Shown here: positions 9,795-18,220 of the stretch, one piece after another
How the letters are laid out: each line of letters starts with the position of its first letter
Numbering within the stretch: position 1 is the stretch's first letter
From: Pseudomonas paraeruginosa PA7
GTDB taxonomy: Bacteria; Pseudomonadota; Gammaproteobacteria; Pseudomonadales; Pseudomonadaceae
Reading direction: 5' to 3'
DNA: 64,000 nt
Assembly (NCBI RefSeq): GCF_000017205.1
Contig: NC_009656.1
Location: 934,001 to 998,000 of the forward strand
Notes under the pieces: model-generated
Databases searched by the model: none
What the model saw: the letters and a program-made list of their open reading frames with translations, nothing else
Told to the model about the DNA's origin: nothing
Made by a program: the position numbers and the translations under genes

Positions 9795-11213
9795 TCAGCG
9801 CAGGCTCCAGAAGCCCAGGCGACCCAGGCTCGCCGCCAGCCGCAGGCGCGAAGTCTGCCAGTTGCCGAGGGCGCGGATGTGTTGGTCCTCGGCGCTGGCG
9901 TAGGCGGTCAGGGCGTTGAGCAGTTCGATCATGCTGCCGACCCCTGAGCGGTAGCGGCCCTGCACCACCTCCAGGCTTTGCCGCGATTGTTCGACCAGTT
10001 CGCGGGTGCGCGCCAGGCTGCGGGTCTCGACGCTGAGCGACTGGTAGTTATTCCACACCTCCAGCGAAACCTGCTGCTCGGTGTCGGCCAGCTCCGCTTC
10101 GCTGGCTTCGCGCCGGGCCAGCGCGTTGCGGACCTGGTAGGTACGTTCGAAGCCTTCGAACAACGGGATGTTCAGTTGCAGGCCGATGCTACGGTCGCGC
10201 CCGCGGGTATCGCCCCCGGCCGCCAGCGACTGGTCGGTGTAGCTGCGTGCCAGGTTGGCGCTCAGCGCCAGGCTCGGCCGGCCGGCGGCGCGGCTTTCCT
10301 CCACCGAGGCGGCGGCGGCCTTCAGCCGCGCCTGGGCGGCGAGCATGGCCGGATGCTCGCGGCGGGCCTCGGCGAGCATCGCGTCGATGGCCTTGACGAA
10401 GCCGGTGTCGGGCTGTGCTTCCAGTTCGCCGGAGAGATGCAGCGGGGTGTCCGGCGCCAGGCCCATGCGCAGGGCGATGACGCCCAGGGCGTTGCTCAGG
10501 GCGCCCTCGTCGCGGACCTGGGCGAGGCTCGCCTGGGACAGCGCGGTCTGCGCCTGCAGGCGGTCGGAGAGGGCGGCGGCGCCGGCCTTGTACTTGGCGT
10601 CGGCGGCCTCCAGGTTCTGCGCCGCCAGTTCCGCCACCTGTCGCGAGGCGGCCAGGCTGCGCTGGGCGGCGAGGGCGTCGTAGTAGGCCTGGGCGGCGAG
10701 GGCGAAGGTGTTCTGCAGCGTCGCGTCCTGGCTGGCGTTGGCCGCCAGCAGCAACTGCTGGGCGTTGCGCAGGGCGGCGCTGCGGCGGCCGAAATCGAAC
10801 AGTACCCAGCTCAGCCCGACGCTGGCGCCCCGTTGGCGGCGATGGCTGTCGGTGGACGGGTAGGGTGCTTCGCGGTAGTCCAGGTCGCTGTCGCTACGGC
10901 TGGCGTCGAGGCGGCCGTCCAGGCGTGGCAGGTAGGCGGCCTTGCCGAGCCCGACCTGGGCCGCCTGGGCCTTGGCGTTGGCCCAGGCGAGGCGGGTCTG
11001 CGGGTCGTGGCAGAGAATCCGCTCGATGGCTTCCTCCAGGCTCAGCTCGGCCGGCGGTGGCCCGCCACGACACGGCAGGCCGCTGCCGCCGAGGTCGTAG
11101 ACCGCCTGGCCGGCGACCTGGCCGGCGGTGCCGAACACGTCCGGTTCGTAGGCCGCGGCGCCGGGAACCAGGCCGAGCAGCCCGCACAACAGGCCGGCGA
11201 GCGCGCCACGCAT
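9795..11213 (-). CDS. TolC-like outer-membrane channel of the peptide type I system
   Basis: 472 residues: signal peptide (MRGALAGLLCGLLGLVPGAAA), then two homologous outer-membrane-efflux repeats of about 190 residues rich in Ala, Gln and Leu coiled-coil helices (LSLEEAIERILCHDPQTRLAWA; SWVLFDFG and LNIPLFEG, which mark the beta-strand parts). It should form the outer-membrane duct for the adaptor/ABC transporter pair upstream. ATG overlaps the transporter stop (ATGA at 11213). The open frame continues far upstream in a shadow frame; the start is fixed by the signal peptide and overlap. Confidence 0.9.
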   Translation of the reverse strand: MRGALAGLLCGLLGLVPGAAAYEPDVFGTAGQVAGQAVYDLGGSGLPCRGGPPPAELSLEEAIERILCHDPQTRLAWANAKAQAAQVGLGKAAYLPRLDGRLDASRSDSDLDYREAPYPSTDSHRRQRGASVGLSWVLFDFGRRSAALRNAQQLLLAANASQDATLQNTFALAAQAYYDALAAQRSLAASRQVAELAAQNLEAADAKYKAGAAALSDRLQAQTALSQASLAQVRDEGALSNALGVIALRMGLAPDTPLHLSGELEAQPDTGFVKAIDAMLAEARREHPAMLAAQARLKAAAASVEESRAAGRPSLALSANLARSYTDQSLAAGGDTRGRDRSIGLQLNIPLFEGFERTYQVRNALARREASEAELADTEQQVSLEVWNNYQSLSVETRSLARTRELVEQSRQSLEVVQGRYRSGVGSMIELLNALTAYASAEDQHIRALGNWQTSRLRLAASLGRLGFWSLR

Positions 11214-13372
11214 CAGGCCTGCTCCCGCGCCGCGGCGGCCTGGCGTTCGGCCAGGCGCGCGGTGCTTTCGTCGAGCGTCACCTTGCCCTGGCCGAGGACC
11301 ACCACGCGATCCGCCGAGGCGATGGTCTCGGGACGGTGGGCGACCATGATGCGGGTGATGCGCAGCGCGCGGATGGCGGCGTTGACCCGCTGTTCGCAAT
11401 GCACGTCGAGGTGGCTGGTGGCTTCGTCGAGGAACAGGATGCGCGGCTTCTTGTACAGCGCCCGGGCCAGCATCACCCGCTGCTTCTGGCCGCCGGAGAG
11501 CACCGTGCCCATGTCGCCGACCAAGGTGTTGTAGCCCATCGGCATGGCCTGGATGTCGTCGTGGATCGCGGCCATCTGCGCGCACTGCAGCAGCCAGGGC
11601 AGGTCCGGCTGCGGGTCGAAGAAACTGATGTTGTCGCTGAGCGAGCCGGCGAACAGCACGTCGTCCTGCAGCACCGTGCCGACCAGTTCGCGCAGGCCGT
11701 CCAGGCCCAGCTGGGAAAGCTCCAGGCCGGCCATGCGGATCTGTCCCTCCACCGGCGGGAGGATGCCCAGCAGGACGTTGAACAGGGTGCTCTTGCCGCA
11801 GCCCGAGGGGCCGACGATGGCCACCGACTCGCCGCCGCCGATGCGCAGGTCGAGGCCGTCGAGGACCCAGGGCTCCTGGTCCGAGTAGCGGTAGCGCAGG
11901 CCCTGGATCTCGATGCTCGCCTCGCGCTCGCGGAGGTTGTCCGGGAGGGTGTCGCCGTGGTTGGCCTCCGGGGCCTGGAGGACGATGTCGGCCAGGCGCT
12001 CGCCCTGCAACTGGAGCATGCGCAGCTCGAAGAACTTGTCGATCAGGCTGCCGACGCGGCCGTCGAACTGCGACTTGTAGGCGTTGAAAGCCATCAGGAT
12101 ACCGACGCTGAACTGGCCGTCCATCACCATGGTCGCGCCGAGCCAGATCACCAGCAGGTTTTCCACGCCGAACAGCAGGCCGTTGAGCTGCTGGTAGAAC
12201 AGTTGCAGCTTCTGCGTGCGCAGGCCGGCGTTGATCTGTTCCACCAGCAGGCCGAGCCACACCGAGCGGCGCTCGTCCTGGCGCTGGAACAGCTTCAGCG
12301 GACGGATGCCGCGCACCGTCTCGAGGAAATGGCTCTGCTGGCGCGCGGCGTGGACGATCTGTTCCTCGGTGGCGTTGCGCAGCGGGCGGTACCAGATCCA
12401 CCGGCCGAGGGCGTAGAGGCTCATGGCGGTGATGGCGATGGCCGCCAGCGGCGGGCTGTAGAGCAGCATCATGGCGAGGGTGGCGAGGGTCATCAGGCCG
12501 TCCAGCACCGCCGAGAGGAAGGCCGCGGTGAGGGTCTGCTGGATGCTGTTCACCGCGCCGAAGCGCGACACCACGTCGCCCAGGTGGCGCTTCTCGAAGT
12601 ACTGCGCGGGCAGGCGCAGCAGATGGCTGAAGACGTTGGCCTGCCACTGCACGCCGAGCAGGGTGCTCATGTGCATCATCACCCAGGCGCGCACCCCGCT
12701 GACTGCCTGCTGCATCAGCAGCAACAGGCCGAAGCCGATGGCCAGGGTACTGAGCAGATCGCGGTCCTCGCTGACGATGACGTTGTCGATGGTCCATTGC
12801 AGGAAGAACGGACTGACCAGCGAGAACACTTCCAGCGCGCCGGCCAGCAGCAGGACCTGGGCCAGCGAGCGGTACAGCCCGGTGACCTTGCCGAGCATGC
12901 CCAGCAGCCTGATCCGCGGCGGCGCCTCCTGTTTCTCGAAGCCGCTCTCCGGCCACAGTTCCAGGGCCACTCCGGTGAAGCTCCGCGACACCTCATCCAG
13001 GCCCAGCCGGCGCAGGCCGTGCGCGGGGTCGTGGAGCACCACGCCACGGCCATCGACGGCCTTGAGCACGACGAAGTGATTGAAGTTCCAGTGCAGCACG
13101 CAGGGCAGCTTGAGCTTGCCCAGGTCGGCTAGCTCGAGCTTCACTGCGCGGCTGCCCAGGCCGAGGCGGTGGGCGGTGTGGATCAACTGCTTGAGGGAGA
13201 TGCCCTTGAGCGATACCGAGAAGCGCCGGCGCAGTTCCATCAGACCGGTGTGGTGGCCGTGGTAGCCGGCGATCATCGCCAGGCAGGCCAGGCCGCATTC
13301 GGTGGCTTCGGTCTGCAGTACCAGCGGTAGGCGCCGGCCCAGGCGCAGGGCGAGGGTGTCGAGAAAGGCCAT
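11213..13372 (-). CDS. Bacteriocin-type ABC transporter with C39 peptidase
   Basis: 719 residues in three parts. Residues 1-130 are a C39 cysteine peptidase with an intact catalytic set: Gln20, Cys26 in TECGLAC, His99 in NFNHFVVL and Asp115 in LHDPA. Residues about 160-440 are the six-helix membrane domain. Residues about 480-719 are the ATPase, with Walker A GPSGCGKST, signature LSGGQKQR and Walker B ILFLDEATSHLD. C39 transporters cut double-glycine leaders and export the core peptide in one step. Two peptides with such leaders are encoded just upstream, at 14962-15183 and 17338-17637. Lies 9 bp downstream of the adaptor gene. Confidence 0.93.
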   Translation of the reverse strand: MAFLDTLALRLGRRLPLVLQTEATECGLACLAMIAGYHGHHTGLMELRRRFSVSLKGISLKQLIHTAHRLGLGSRAVKLELADLGKLKLPCVLHWNFNHFVVLKAVDGRGVVLHDPAHGLRRLGLDEVSRSFTGVALELWPESGFEKQEAPPRIRLLGMLGKVTGLYRSLAQVLLLAGALEVFSLVSPFFLQWTIDNVIVSEDRDLLSTLAIGFGLLLLMQQAVSGVRAWVMMHMSTLLGVQWQANVFSHLLRLPAQYFEKRHLGDVVSRFGAVNSIQQTLTAAFLSAVLDGLMTLATLAMMLLYSPPLAAIAITAMSLYALGRWIWYRPLRNATEEQIVHAARQQSHFLETVRGIRPLKLFQRQDERRSVWLGLLVEQINAGLRTQKLQLFYQQLNGLLFGVENLLVIWLGATMVMDGQFSVGILMAFNAYKSQFDGRVGSLIDKFFELRMLQLQGERLADIVLQAPEANHGDTLPDNLREREASIEIQGLRYRYSDQEPWVLDGLDLRIGGGESVAIVGPSGCGKSTLFNVLLGILPPVEGQIRMAGLELSQLGLDGLRELVGTVLQDDVLFAGSLSDNISFFDPQPDLPWLLQCAQMAAIHDDIQAMPMGYNTLVGDMGTVLSGGQKQRVMLARALYKKPRILFLDEATSHLDVHCEQRVNAAIRALRITRIMVAHRPETIASADRVVVLGQGKVTLDESTARLAERQAAAAREQA

Positions 13373-13381
13373 GGCTCGTTC

Positions 13382-14653
13382 CTAGAGTTTGCCGGTCAGG
13401 CTGTAGAGCGGTTCCAGCACCCACTCGTAGAGGCGCCGGGTGTCCTGGAGGATGTCGGCCTCGAGCAGCATGCCGCTCTGCAGCGGGCGCGGCTGGCCGT
13501 AGGCGGTCACCGCCTGGTCGTCGAGGGTTACCCGCAGTCGGTACAGCTGCTCGCCATCCTGGCCGAGTCCCGGTACGCCGCCGACCATGCTGGAAAGCTC
13601 GGCGTAGGAGACGCTGGCGCGGGAGATCGACCGCACCTTGCCGTGGTACTGGCCGAACTTCTGGTACGGATAGGCCTGGTAGCGGATCAGCACCGCGTCG
13701 CCCGGCCGGATGAAGCCGATGGACTTGCTCGGCGCATAGAGTTCGGCCTGCAACGGGGTGTCGGCGGGAACGATGCTCAGCAGCGGACGCGAGCTGTCGA
13801 CGGTCTGCCCGGCCTCGGCGAGCACGGCGGTGGCGATGCCGCTCTCCGGCGCGGTGACCAGCAGGGTGCGCTTGGCTTCGCTTTCGGCCAGGTCCTGCTG
13901 CACCGCGCTGAGCTGGCGGCGGGTTTCCGCGAGCTGGTTGGCCTGTCGCGCGGAAAGCCCGGCGAGTTCGTTGCGGCGCTCGGTCAGTTGCTGTTCCAGC
14001 GACGTGCGCTCGCGGGCCAGTCCCTGCAGGGTCTGGCGCTGGCCGAGAAGCTCGGCCTGGCGCTGCTGCAACTGGTCCATGGAGATGTAGCCCTTGTCCA
14101 TCAGCCCCTGGTAGCGCGCGGCGGCGTCGCTGGCCAGTGCCAGCAGGCGCTGCTGGCTGTCGGTCTGGGCGGCGAGGGTGGCCAGCTCGCGCTGCAGGCT
14201 GGCGACCTTGCTGGCCAGGCTGGCGCGCTCGTCGTCTTGCAGGCGGCGAAGCTTTTCCAGTTCGTCGCGCAGGGAGTCGCGGCGCTGTTCCAGCTGGCGG
14301 CTGATGCCGGCCTGCACCGGTCCGGCGTCGCTGCCGTAGCGTTCGCTGGAGAGCACCATCAGACGCTCGCCGCGCCGTACCGCCTGGCCTTCCTCGACGA
14401 ACTTGCGCAGCACGATGCCAGCCTGTGGCGCGTGCACCTTGACCTGGCCGCGGGCGGGAACCAGCTGGCCGCTGACGGTGCTGCGCTTGGTGTAGCTGCC
14501 GAACAGGAAGAAGCCGACCACCAGTAGCGCCATCGCCGCGGCCAGCAGGGTGAGAAAAGTGAAGGAGACCGGGCGGATCAGCACGATCCGGCCGAGGCTG
14601 CCGGCGTGCTGGGCGTCCAGGGCTTCCTGGCGGAACAAGGGGGGACTGCTCAT
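13382..14653 (-). CDS. HlyD/CvaA-like membrane-fusion adaptor
   Basis: 423 residues: short cytoplasmic tail, one transmembrane helix (FTFLTLLAAAMALLVVGFFLFG, about residues 31-52), half-lipoyl motifs at both ends of a long coiled coil (about 100-270, many Q, L, R and E), and a C-terminal beta-barrel region. It resembles CvaA/MesE-type adaptors of peptide exporters and would link the C39 transporter to the TolC-like channel. First gene of the three-gene minus-strand operon. SD before the ATG is weak; a 4-codon frame with a better AGAGG (start 14664) ends in ATGA over this start and may couple translation. Confidence 0.9.
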   Translation of the reverse strand: MSSPPLFRQEALDAQHAGSLGRIVLIRPVSFTFLTLLAAAMALLVVGFFLFGSYTKRSTVSGQLVPARGQVKVHAPQAGIVLRKFVEEGQAVRRGERLMVLSSERYGSDAGPVQAGISRQLEQRRDSLRDELEKLRRLQDDERASLASKVASLQRELATLAAQTDSQQRLLALASDAAARYQGLMDKGYISMDQLQQRQAELLGQRQTLQGLARERTSLEQQLTERRNELAGLSARQANQLAETRRQLSAVQQDLAESEAKRTLLVTAPESGIATAVLAEAGQTVDSSRPLLSIVPADTPLQAELYAPSKSIGFIRPGDAVLIRYQAYPYQKFGQYHGKVRSISRASVSYAELSSMVGGVPGLGQDGEQLYRLRVTLDDQAVTAYGQPRPLQSGMLLEADILQDTRRLYEWVLEPLYSLTGKL

Positions 14654-14961
14654 CGAGGGGACATACCTCTGGCTGGAAAGGCGGCAGGCGGGTGCGGGAG
14701 GCCACGCTCTGATGATTCATGGCGCCTTCGAAGGGCGCGGAAGGAGCCCGCTCCGGAGATACCGGCTGGCGAGGGTGCCGATATTCCGGAGCCGCGACGG
14801 AACCGGTCACTATTGTTCGGAGCGGTTTCCGACCTTTCCTGAAAGTTCAGGAAACAGCCCGTTTCACAAGTTGCAACTGGAACTTCTCGTGCGTGTTGCA
14901 TTGCACTCGAGGTGTGCGGGAAGTTCGGCGTTCAACTTGCTCTTTCAATATTGAAACTGAA
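14654..14961. other. Intergenic region upstream of the exporter operon
   Basis: 308 bp between the Cys/Pro-rich peptide gene and the adaptor gene, with no plausible gene. It holds a perfect 20-bp inverted repeat, TTTCCTGAA-AG-TTCAGGAAA (14835-14854), about 180 bp before the adaptor start, which looks like a dimeric-repressor operator. No convincing sigma-70 hexamers could be fixed, and no terminator follows the peptide gene, so read-through into the exporter is possible. Confidence 0.45.
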
Positions 14962-15183
14962 TCAGCAGGGCCGCGGACGGCACGGCGGAGGCGGACATAC
15001 CGGCGGCATCACCGGCCGGCAGTTCCACCAGGGCCAGAAGCCCCTGGCCAGGCGGGTTCCGTCGAAGCCCGGATCGATCTCGCCTAACCCGCGCGCCTTG
15101 GCGCCGGGGAAGGAGGGGACCGGCGTTCCCCACACATCGCCGCCCGCTACGTTTTCCATCTCGCTTTCATTCAAGAGTTCCAT
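14962..15183 (-). CDS. Double-glycine peptide with Cys/Pro-rich tail (bacteriocin-like)
   Basis: 73 residues. The first 15, MELLNESEMENVAGG, match the double-glycine leader pattern (LSxxELxxVxGG) cut by C39 transporters. The predicted 58-residue core begins DVWGTPVPSFPG, contains an aromatic cluster GFWPWWNC and ends in a proline-rich stretch with four cysteines (55, 63, 68, 73; ending CPPPPCRPRPC). The start at 15183 is chosen for GAGG seven bases before ATG; the frame is open for 64 more codons upstream, but that part has no SD and would bury the leader. The C39 exporter operon lies immediately downstream. An exported microcin-like or signalling peptide is inferred; no immunity gene is recognised. 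Confidence 0.8.
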   Translation of the reverse strand: MELLNESEMENVAGGDVWGTPVPSFPGAKARGLGEIDPGFDGTRLARGFWPWWNCRPVMPPVCPPPPCRPRPC

Positions 15184-15367
15184 GATTACCTCACTGGTTG
15201 ATAGTAACTTTCCTTTGCGAATGAGACGCTGTCTGCATTCGGCGAGGATAATCGCTGGGAATTTGCCGGGCATGAAATAGTAGGGCTCTGAATTTTCCGG
15301 ATTCCGCTTTATCAAGTTGGTTATCGGGTGTCGCACAGGAAACTGTTTATCCGAATGAATGATTCGA

Positions 15368-15399
15368 TTCGCCACCCGGCTAATTACCGGGGTGGCGAA
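15368..15399 (-). terminator. Hairpin after the flavin oxidase gene
   Basis: TTCGCCACCC and GGGTGGCGAA arms (10 bp, perfect) about 25 bp downstream of the oxidase stop on the minus strand. No T-run follows, so it may stabilise the 3' end or attenuate rather than end transcription before the small peptide gene. Confidence 0.45.
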
Positions 15400-15423
15400 C
15401 CGCTCAGATGCCTCCGACCTTCC

Positions 15424-17211
15424 TCAGGGCATCAGCCGTTCGAGCAACGGTGAACTGAACAAGCGGTGCGGATCGGCTTCGTTGAGCTGGCGCACGGCGC
15501 TGTCCCAGTCGTCGCCGGCGACCAGTCCCTGGCGCAGCGACTGCGCGACCAACTGGTCGACCACCGCCGGTTCGTCCCAGGCGGCCGCGGGGCTGTAGCC
15601 CCAGCCCTTGCTCCATTCCACCCGCAGCGAGGCGTAGTCGCCGCTGAAGTGGCTGAACAGCCAGGTCTCGAACTCATGGTAGAAAGCGTTGGCCTGCGGG
15701 GTTCCGGGCAGGCTGAGGATGTCCAGCCAGATCGCCGTGTCCCATTCCGGCTGGTCCGGGCGCGGGCGGATCGCCGACAGGCTGGGAGCCTGGGCGCCGG
15801 GGACGATCGATTCGCCCGGCTGGTCGAGCCCGGTGACGCGGATCTCCACCGGCCCGTTCATCGGGTAGTGGCCGTTGGCGCGGTAGCGGTCGACCATCGC
15901 CTGGTACTGCTGGTAGAAGTCGTTGATCACCCGCTGCACGTCGCGTCGCCGGGTCAGCACCGCGTAGCCGTTGGCGGTGACGCGCAGGGTGCTGGGCTTG
16001 ATGTACAGCAGCAGGTCCTTGCTCCAGCCCCACAGGTCGTAGCCCAGGGTCAGCGCCATGCCGCTCACCACCAGGTCGTACTGCAGCTTGCCGAGCAGCG
16101 GGGTGAGTTCCGGGTGGCCGGTGTTGATCGAGGCGAGCAGGTCGGAGACGACCTTGGGGATGTTGTCGGAGAACGGGTAGTTGAACGGTCCGTTCACCGC
16201 GCGGGCGCCCAGCGGGCAGCGCGGGGTCGGGGTCCAGACCTTCAGCCACGGCTTGTCGGTGAAGGGGAACCAGATGGCCTCGGCGCGTCCGCTCTTCTGC
16301 AGGAAGCTGTCGAAGGTCCGTCCGCCGCTGCCGGCGGGAGCGAACATCTCGCGGGCGGGGATGTTCACGTAGCTCTGGCAGCGCATGCGCTTGTTGACCC
16401 CGGCCTGCAGGGTCGCCTCGACGATGAAGGCGCGGCCGAGGTGGGTGAGGAACGGCGCGCAGGCCGGATCGTCGCGGCGGAAGGTCTTCAGTGCGTATTG
16501 CCCGGCGGCGCCGTCCCAGACCACCGCGGTCAGCGCCACGATGCTGTTGCTCAGGGAGCCGTAGCTCTGTCCCGGCAGGCGCGTCTCGCCCCGGGCCGGG
16601 ATGCCGGTGCCGTGGCCGTCGATGGCGAGTACCCCGCCGAGGGTCAGGTCGCCGGGCGCCGGGGTGGCGACGAAGCCGAGCCTGACTCGCTCCAGCTGCT
16701 TCAGCAGTGCCTCCATGGTCACTCCGGCCTGGGCGGTGAACAGGCCGAACTCGCCCTGGGCGTCGATCTGCACGCGGGTCAGGTAGCGGCTGGTTTCCAC
16801 CAGCACGATGCGGCTCTCGCAGTTCTCGCCGCCTTGCAGGAGCAGGGGGGACCAGTTGTGGCCCATGCCGCGGGGGCGCACCTTGAAACCGTTTTGCCAG
16901 GCCCAGTTGACCACCGCGAGGACTTCCTGGTTGTTGCGCGGGGCGCAGCTCCAGAGGTCGTCGGCGGCGATTTCGCCCGACCAGTTGCGGAACGCCCTGC
17001 GATACAGCTCGAGGCCGGCCGGGAAGCCCGCCGGCGCCGGGCAGCTGCTGGCGGCGGCTTCGGCCGGCTGGATGACGAAGGCCGGCGTCCAGCCGGCGAG
17101 CAGGCCGACCGCGCCGAGCGTGGCGCTCTTGCCGAGGAAGTCGCGCCGCGACAGGCCGGCGGCGTCGGCAGCGGGCGAGGCGGGGGTGGTTTGCTGGATG
17201 GGGTCGTGCAT
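15424..17211 (-). CDS. Tat-exported flavin oxidase (VAO/PCMH, cholesterol-oxidase-like)
   Basis: 595 residues. A twin-arginine signal is seen at residues 21-50 (SRRDFLGKSATLGAVGLLAG). An FAD-binding PCMH domain follows, with RPRGMGHNWSPL around residue 115 and APGDLTLGGVLAIDGHGTG around 185. The C-terminal half resembles the substrate-binding domain of class II (covalent FAD) cholesterol oxidases. It should be a folded, FAD-loaded periplasmic or secreted oxidase; the substrate is unknown. AGGAG lies 8 bases before the ATG. It sits between the two leader-peptide genes and probably shares a transcript with the upstream one (126-bp gap), so it may modify or protect against the exported peptide, though nothing proves this. 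Confidence 0.85.
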   Translation of the reverse strand: MHDPIQQTTPASPAADAAGLSRRDFLGKSATLGAVGLLAGWTPAFVIQPAEAAASSCPAPAGFPAGLELYRRAFRNWSGEIAADDLWSCAPRNNQEVLAVVNWAWQNGFKVRPRGMGHNWSPLLLQGGENCESRIVLVETSRYLTRVQIDAQGEFGLFTAQAGVTMEALLKQLERVRLGFVATPAPGDLTLGGVLAIDGHGTGIPARGETRLPGQSYGSLSNSIVALTAVVWDGAAGQYALKTFRRDDPACAPFLTHLGRAFIVEATLQAGVNKRMRCQSYVNIPAREMFAPAGSGGRTFDSFLQKSGRAEAIWFPFTDKPWLKVWTPTPRCPLGARAVNGPFNYPFSDNIPKVVSDLLASINTGHPELTPLLGKLQYDLVVSGMALTLGYDLWGWSKDLLLYIKPSTLRVTANGYAVLTRRRDVQRVINDFYQQYQAMVDRYRANGHYPMNGPVEIRVTGLDQPGESIVPGAQAPSLSAIRPRPDQPEWDTAIWLDILSLPGTPQANAFYHEFETWLFSHFSGDYASLRVEWSKGWGYSPAAAWDEPAVVDQLVAQSLRQGLVAGDDWDSAVRQLNEADPHRLFSSPLLERLMP

Positions 17212-17302
17212 GGAGGTTCTCCTGACGGGGCGTTCATCCGCCCCTTCCCGTCGTCGGGTCCTTGGCCGTCGCCGTGGCGTTCGGGCCGCTGGCTGGGGGA
17301 AA

Positions 17303-17325
17303 GCCCGCCCCGAAAGGGAGCGGGC
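17303..17325 (-). terminator. GC-rich hairpin between peptide and oxidase genes
   Basis: Imperfect inverted repeat GCCCGCTCCC / GGGGCGGGC on the minus strand followed by TTTCCCCC, just after the 99-residue peptide gene. Suited to partial termination, giving more peptide than oxidase transcript. Confidence 0.4.
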
Positions 17326-17337
17326 GGGGGCCCGGGA

Positions 17338-17637
17338 TCAGGTCCACTCGGTGTCGTAGTGGTAGTCGATGCGGCTGGTGTCGCCGCCGAGCAGGCCGCC
17401 GATCGCGGCGACGCCCTTGAACACGCCGTAGCCGAGGGTGTCGGCCAGTTGATGGATGGGCGTCAGGCCGATGGCATTGAAGACCTTGCCGACCGAAGAG
17501 ATGACCGAGGTATTGAGTACGTCGTTGGACACCTTGACCACATCGACGATGGCATCGCCGACGAAGCTGAAGAGTCCGGCGCCCGATACCTGGTCGATTT
17601 CATCGAGATTCAGTTCCTGAAGCGTGGCGAGTTGCAT
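17338..17637 (-). CDS. GA-leader hydrophobic peptide (class II bacteriocin-like)
   Basis: 99 residues. MQLATLQELNLDEIDQVSGA matches a double-glycine-type leader with Gly-Ala at the cut site (L-N-L-D-E-I-D-Q-V-S-G-A). The predicted 79-residue core starts GLFSFVGDAIVDVVK, has no cysteine, is rich in Gly, Val, Ile and Ala with amphipathic or membrane-active potential (GVFKGVAAIGGLLGG), and ends in a polar tail DYHYDTEWT. SD AAGGAA lies 8 bases before ATG. The C39 exporter 4 kb downstream is the evident processing and export route. Known as a hypothetical protein at this place in PAO1 (PA4139, as recalled). Antibacterial activity is inference. Confidence 0.82.
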   Translation of the reverse strand: MQLATLQELNLDEIDQVSGAGLFSFVGDAIVDVVKVSNDVLNTSVISSVGKVFNAIGLTPIHQLADTLGYGVFKGVAAIGGLLGGDTSRIDYHYDTEWT

Positions 17638-18185
17638 GGCGCTATTCCTTCATCAATCAAGTTTTGAGCGATAGCCGGCCATCTCGCGTAAATCGAAAGT
17701 TTGCGCGAAGGGGAGTTGGCTATCGGTTGCCAGCCGCTCTGGAGAGGCACTTTGCCGGCTGGTCATTAAAAATTACTGAGACGCTGGTGACGGTGTCAAT
17801 GCGGGGGATTGATAGGATGAAAGTTCGATATTGGAATGGCGCCGATATTTTGTCGCTGGGGTGGAAGATATTTTTTCGAAGGCTGCCGATAAGGTATCCG
17901 CAGGTGGTTGTTTTAGATTTTCCGGGTGTTCGGTTCAACTCGGTCTGTATTTTTACGATGCGTCGCGACAATGGCTTGCTTATGTCGGGATTTGGTTTTT
18001 CAGAAAATTTCAAGTTCCTTGCTGATAGGTTTCGCATCGTAGTAATAGCAAATTAGAGGCCTATTCAAAGTTGGGTTTTCGAAGTTGGCGAAGTGGCGTC
18101 AGAAAACCGTGTGGAGAATATTTTTCGAGCTTCTTTGCCTGGCTTCGACCTCCGCGGGGGATAATCGGCGAAGCGCCTTTGCGGC
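17638..18185. other. AT-rich intergenic island upstream of the peptide gene
   Basis: About 550 bp without a convincing gene. Bases 17760-18060 are visibly AT-rich (runs such as ATATTTTTTCG and TTTTAGATTTTCCGG) against strongly GC-rich surroundings. A 130-codon plus-strand frame (TTG start at 17664, stop at 18056) exists, with internal ATG at 17818, but it lacks an SD and any recognisable domain. The region should contain the minus-strand promoter of the 99-residue peptide gene. Low GC suggests horizontal origin and possible MvaT/MvaU (H-NS-like) silencing. Confidence 0.5.
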
Positions 18186-18213
18186 TTGACAGCACGGCGC
18201 GGGCGGGTAGAGT
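18186..18213 (+). promoter_or_regulatory. Sigma-70 promoter of the tyrS leader
   Basis: TTGACA (18186-18191), 16-bp spacer, TAGAGT (18208-18213). The expected start of transcription is near 18220, at or one base before the leader-peptide ATG at 18221. Confidence 0.75.
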
Positions 18214-18220
18214 GCCCCGC

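Noticed and set aside
9795-12956. A 1053-codon minus-strand open frame extending the TolC-like gene far upstream
   Set aside because: The upstream two-thirds is a low-complexity shadow of the ABC transporter gene in another frame; the real start is the signal peptide at 11213 overlapping the transporter stop.
11111-14653. RTX-toxin type I secretion system
   Set aside because: The transporter has a catalytic C39 peptidase rather than the inactive C39-like domain of HlyB, and no RTX nonapeptide repeats are encoded nearby.
14650-14664. Four-codon frame with good SD overlapping the adaptor start
   Set aside because: Too short to call a gene; could be chance. Mentioned under the adaptor only.
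15184-15375. N-terminal extension of the Cys/Pro-rich peptide to 137 residues
   Set aside because: The extension has no SD at its ATG and would place the double-glycine motif in mid-protein; the internal ATG has a proper SD and gives a standard leader.
17664-18056. 130-codon plus-strand frame in the AT-rich island as a possible immunity protein
   Set aside because: TTG start without SD, no domain, no membrane segment pattern typical of immunity proteins. Kept only as a remark on the region.
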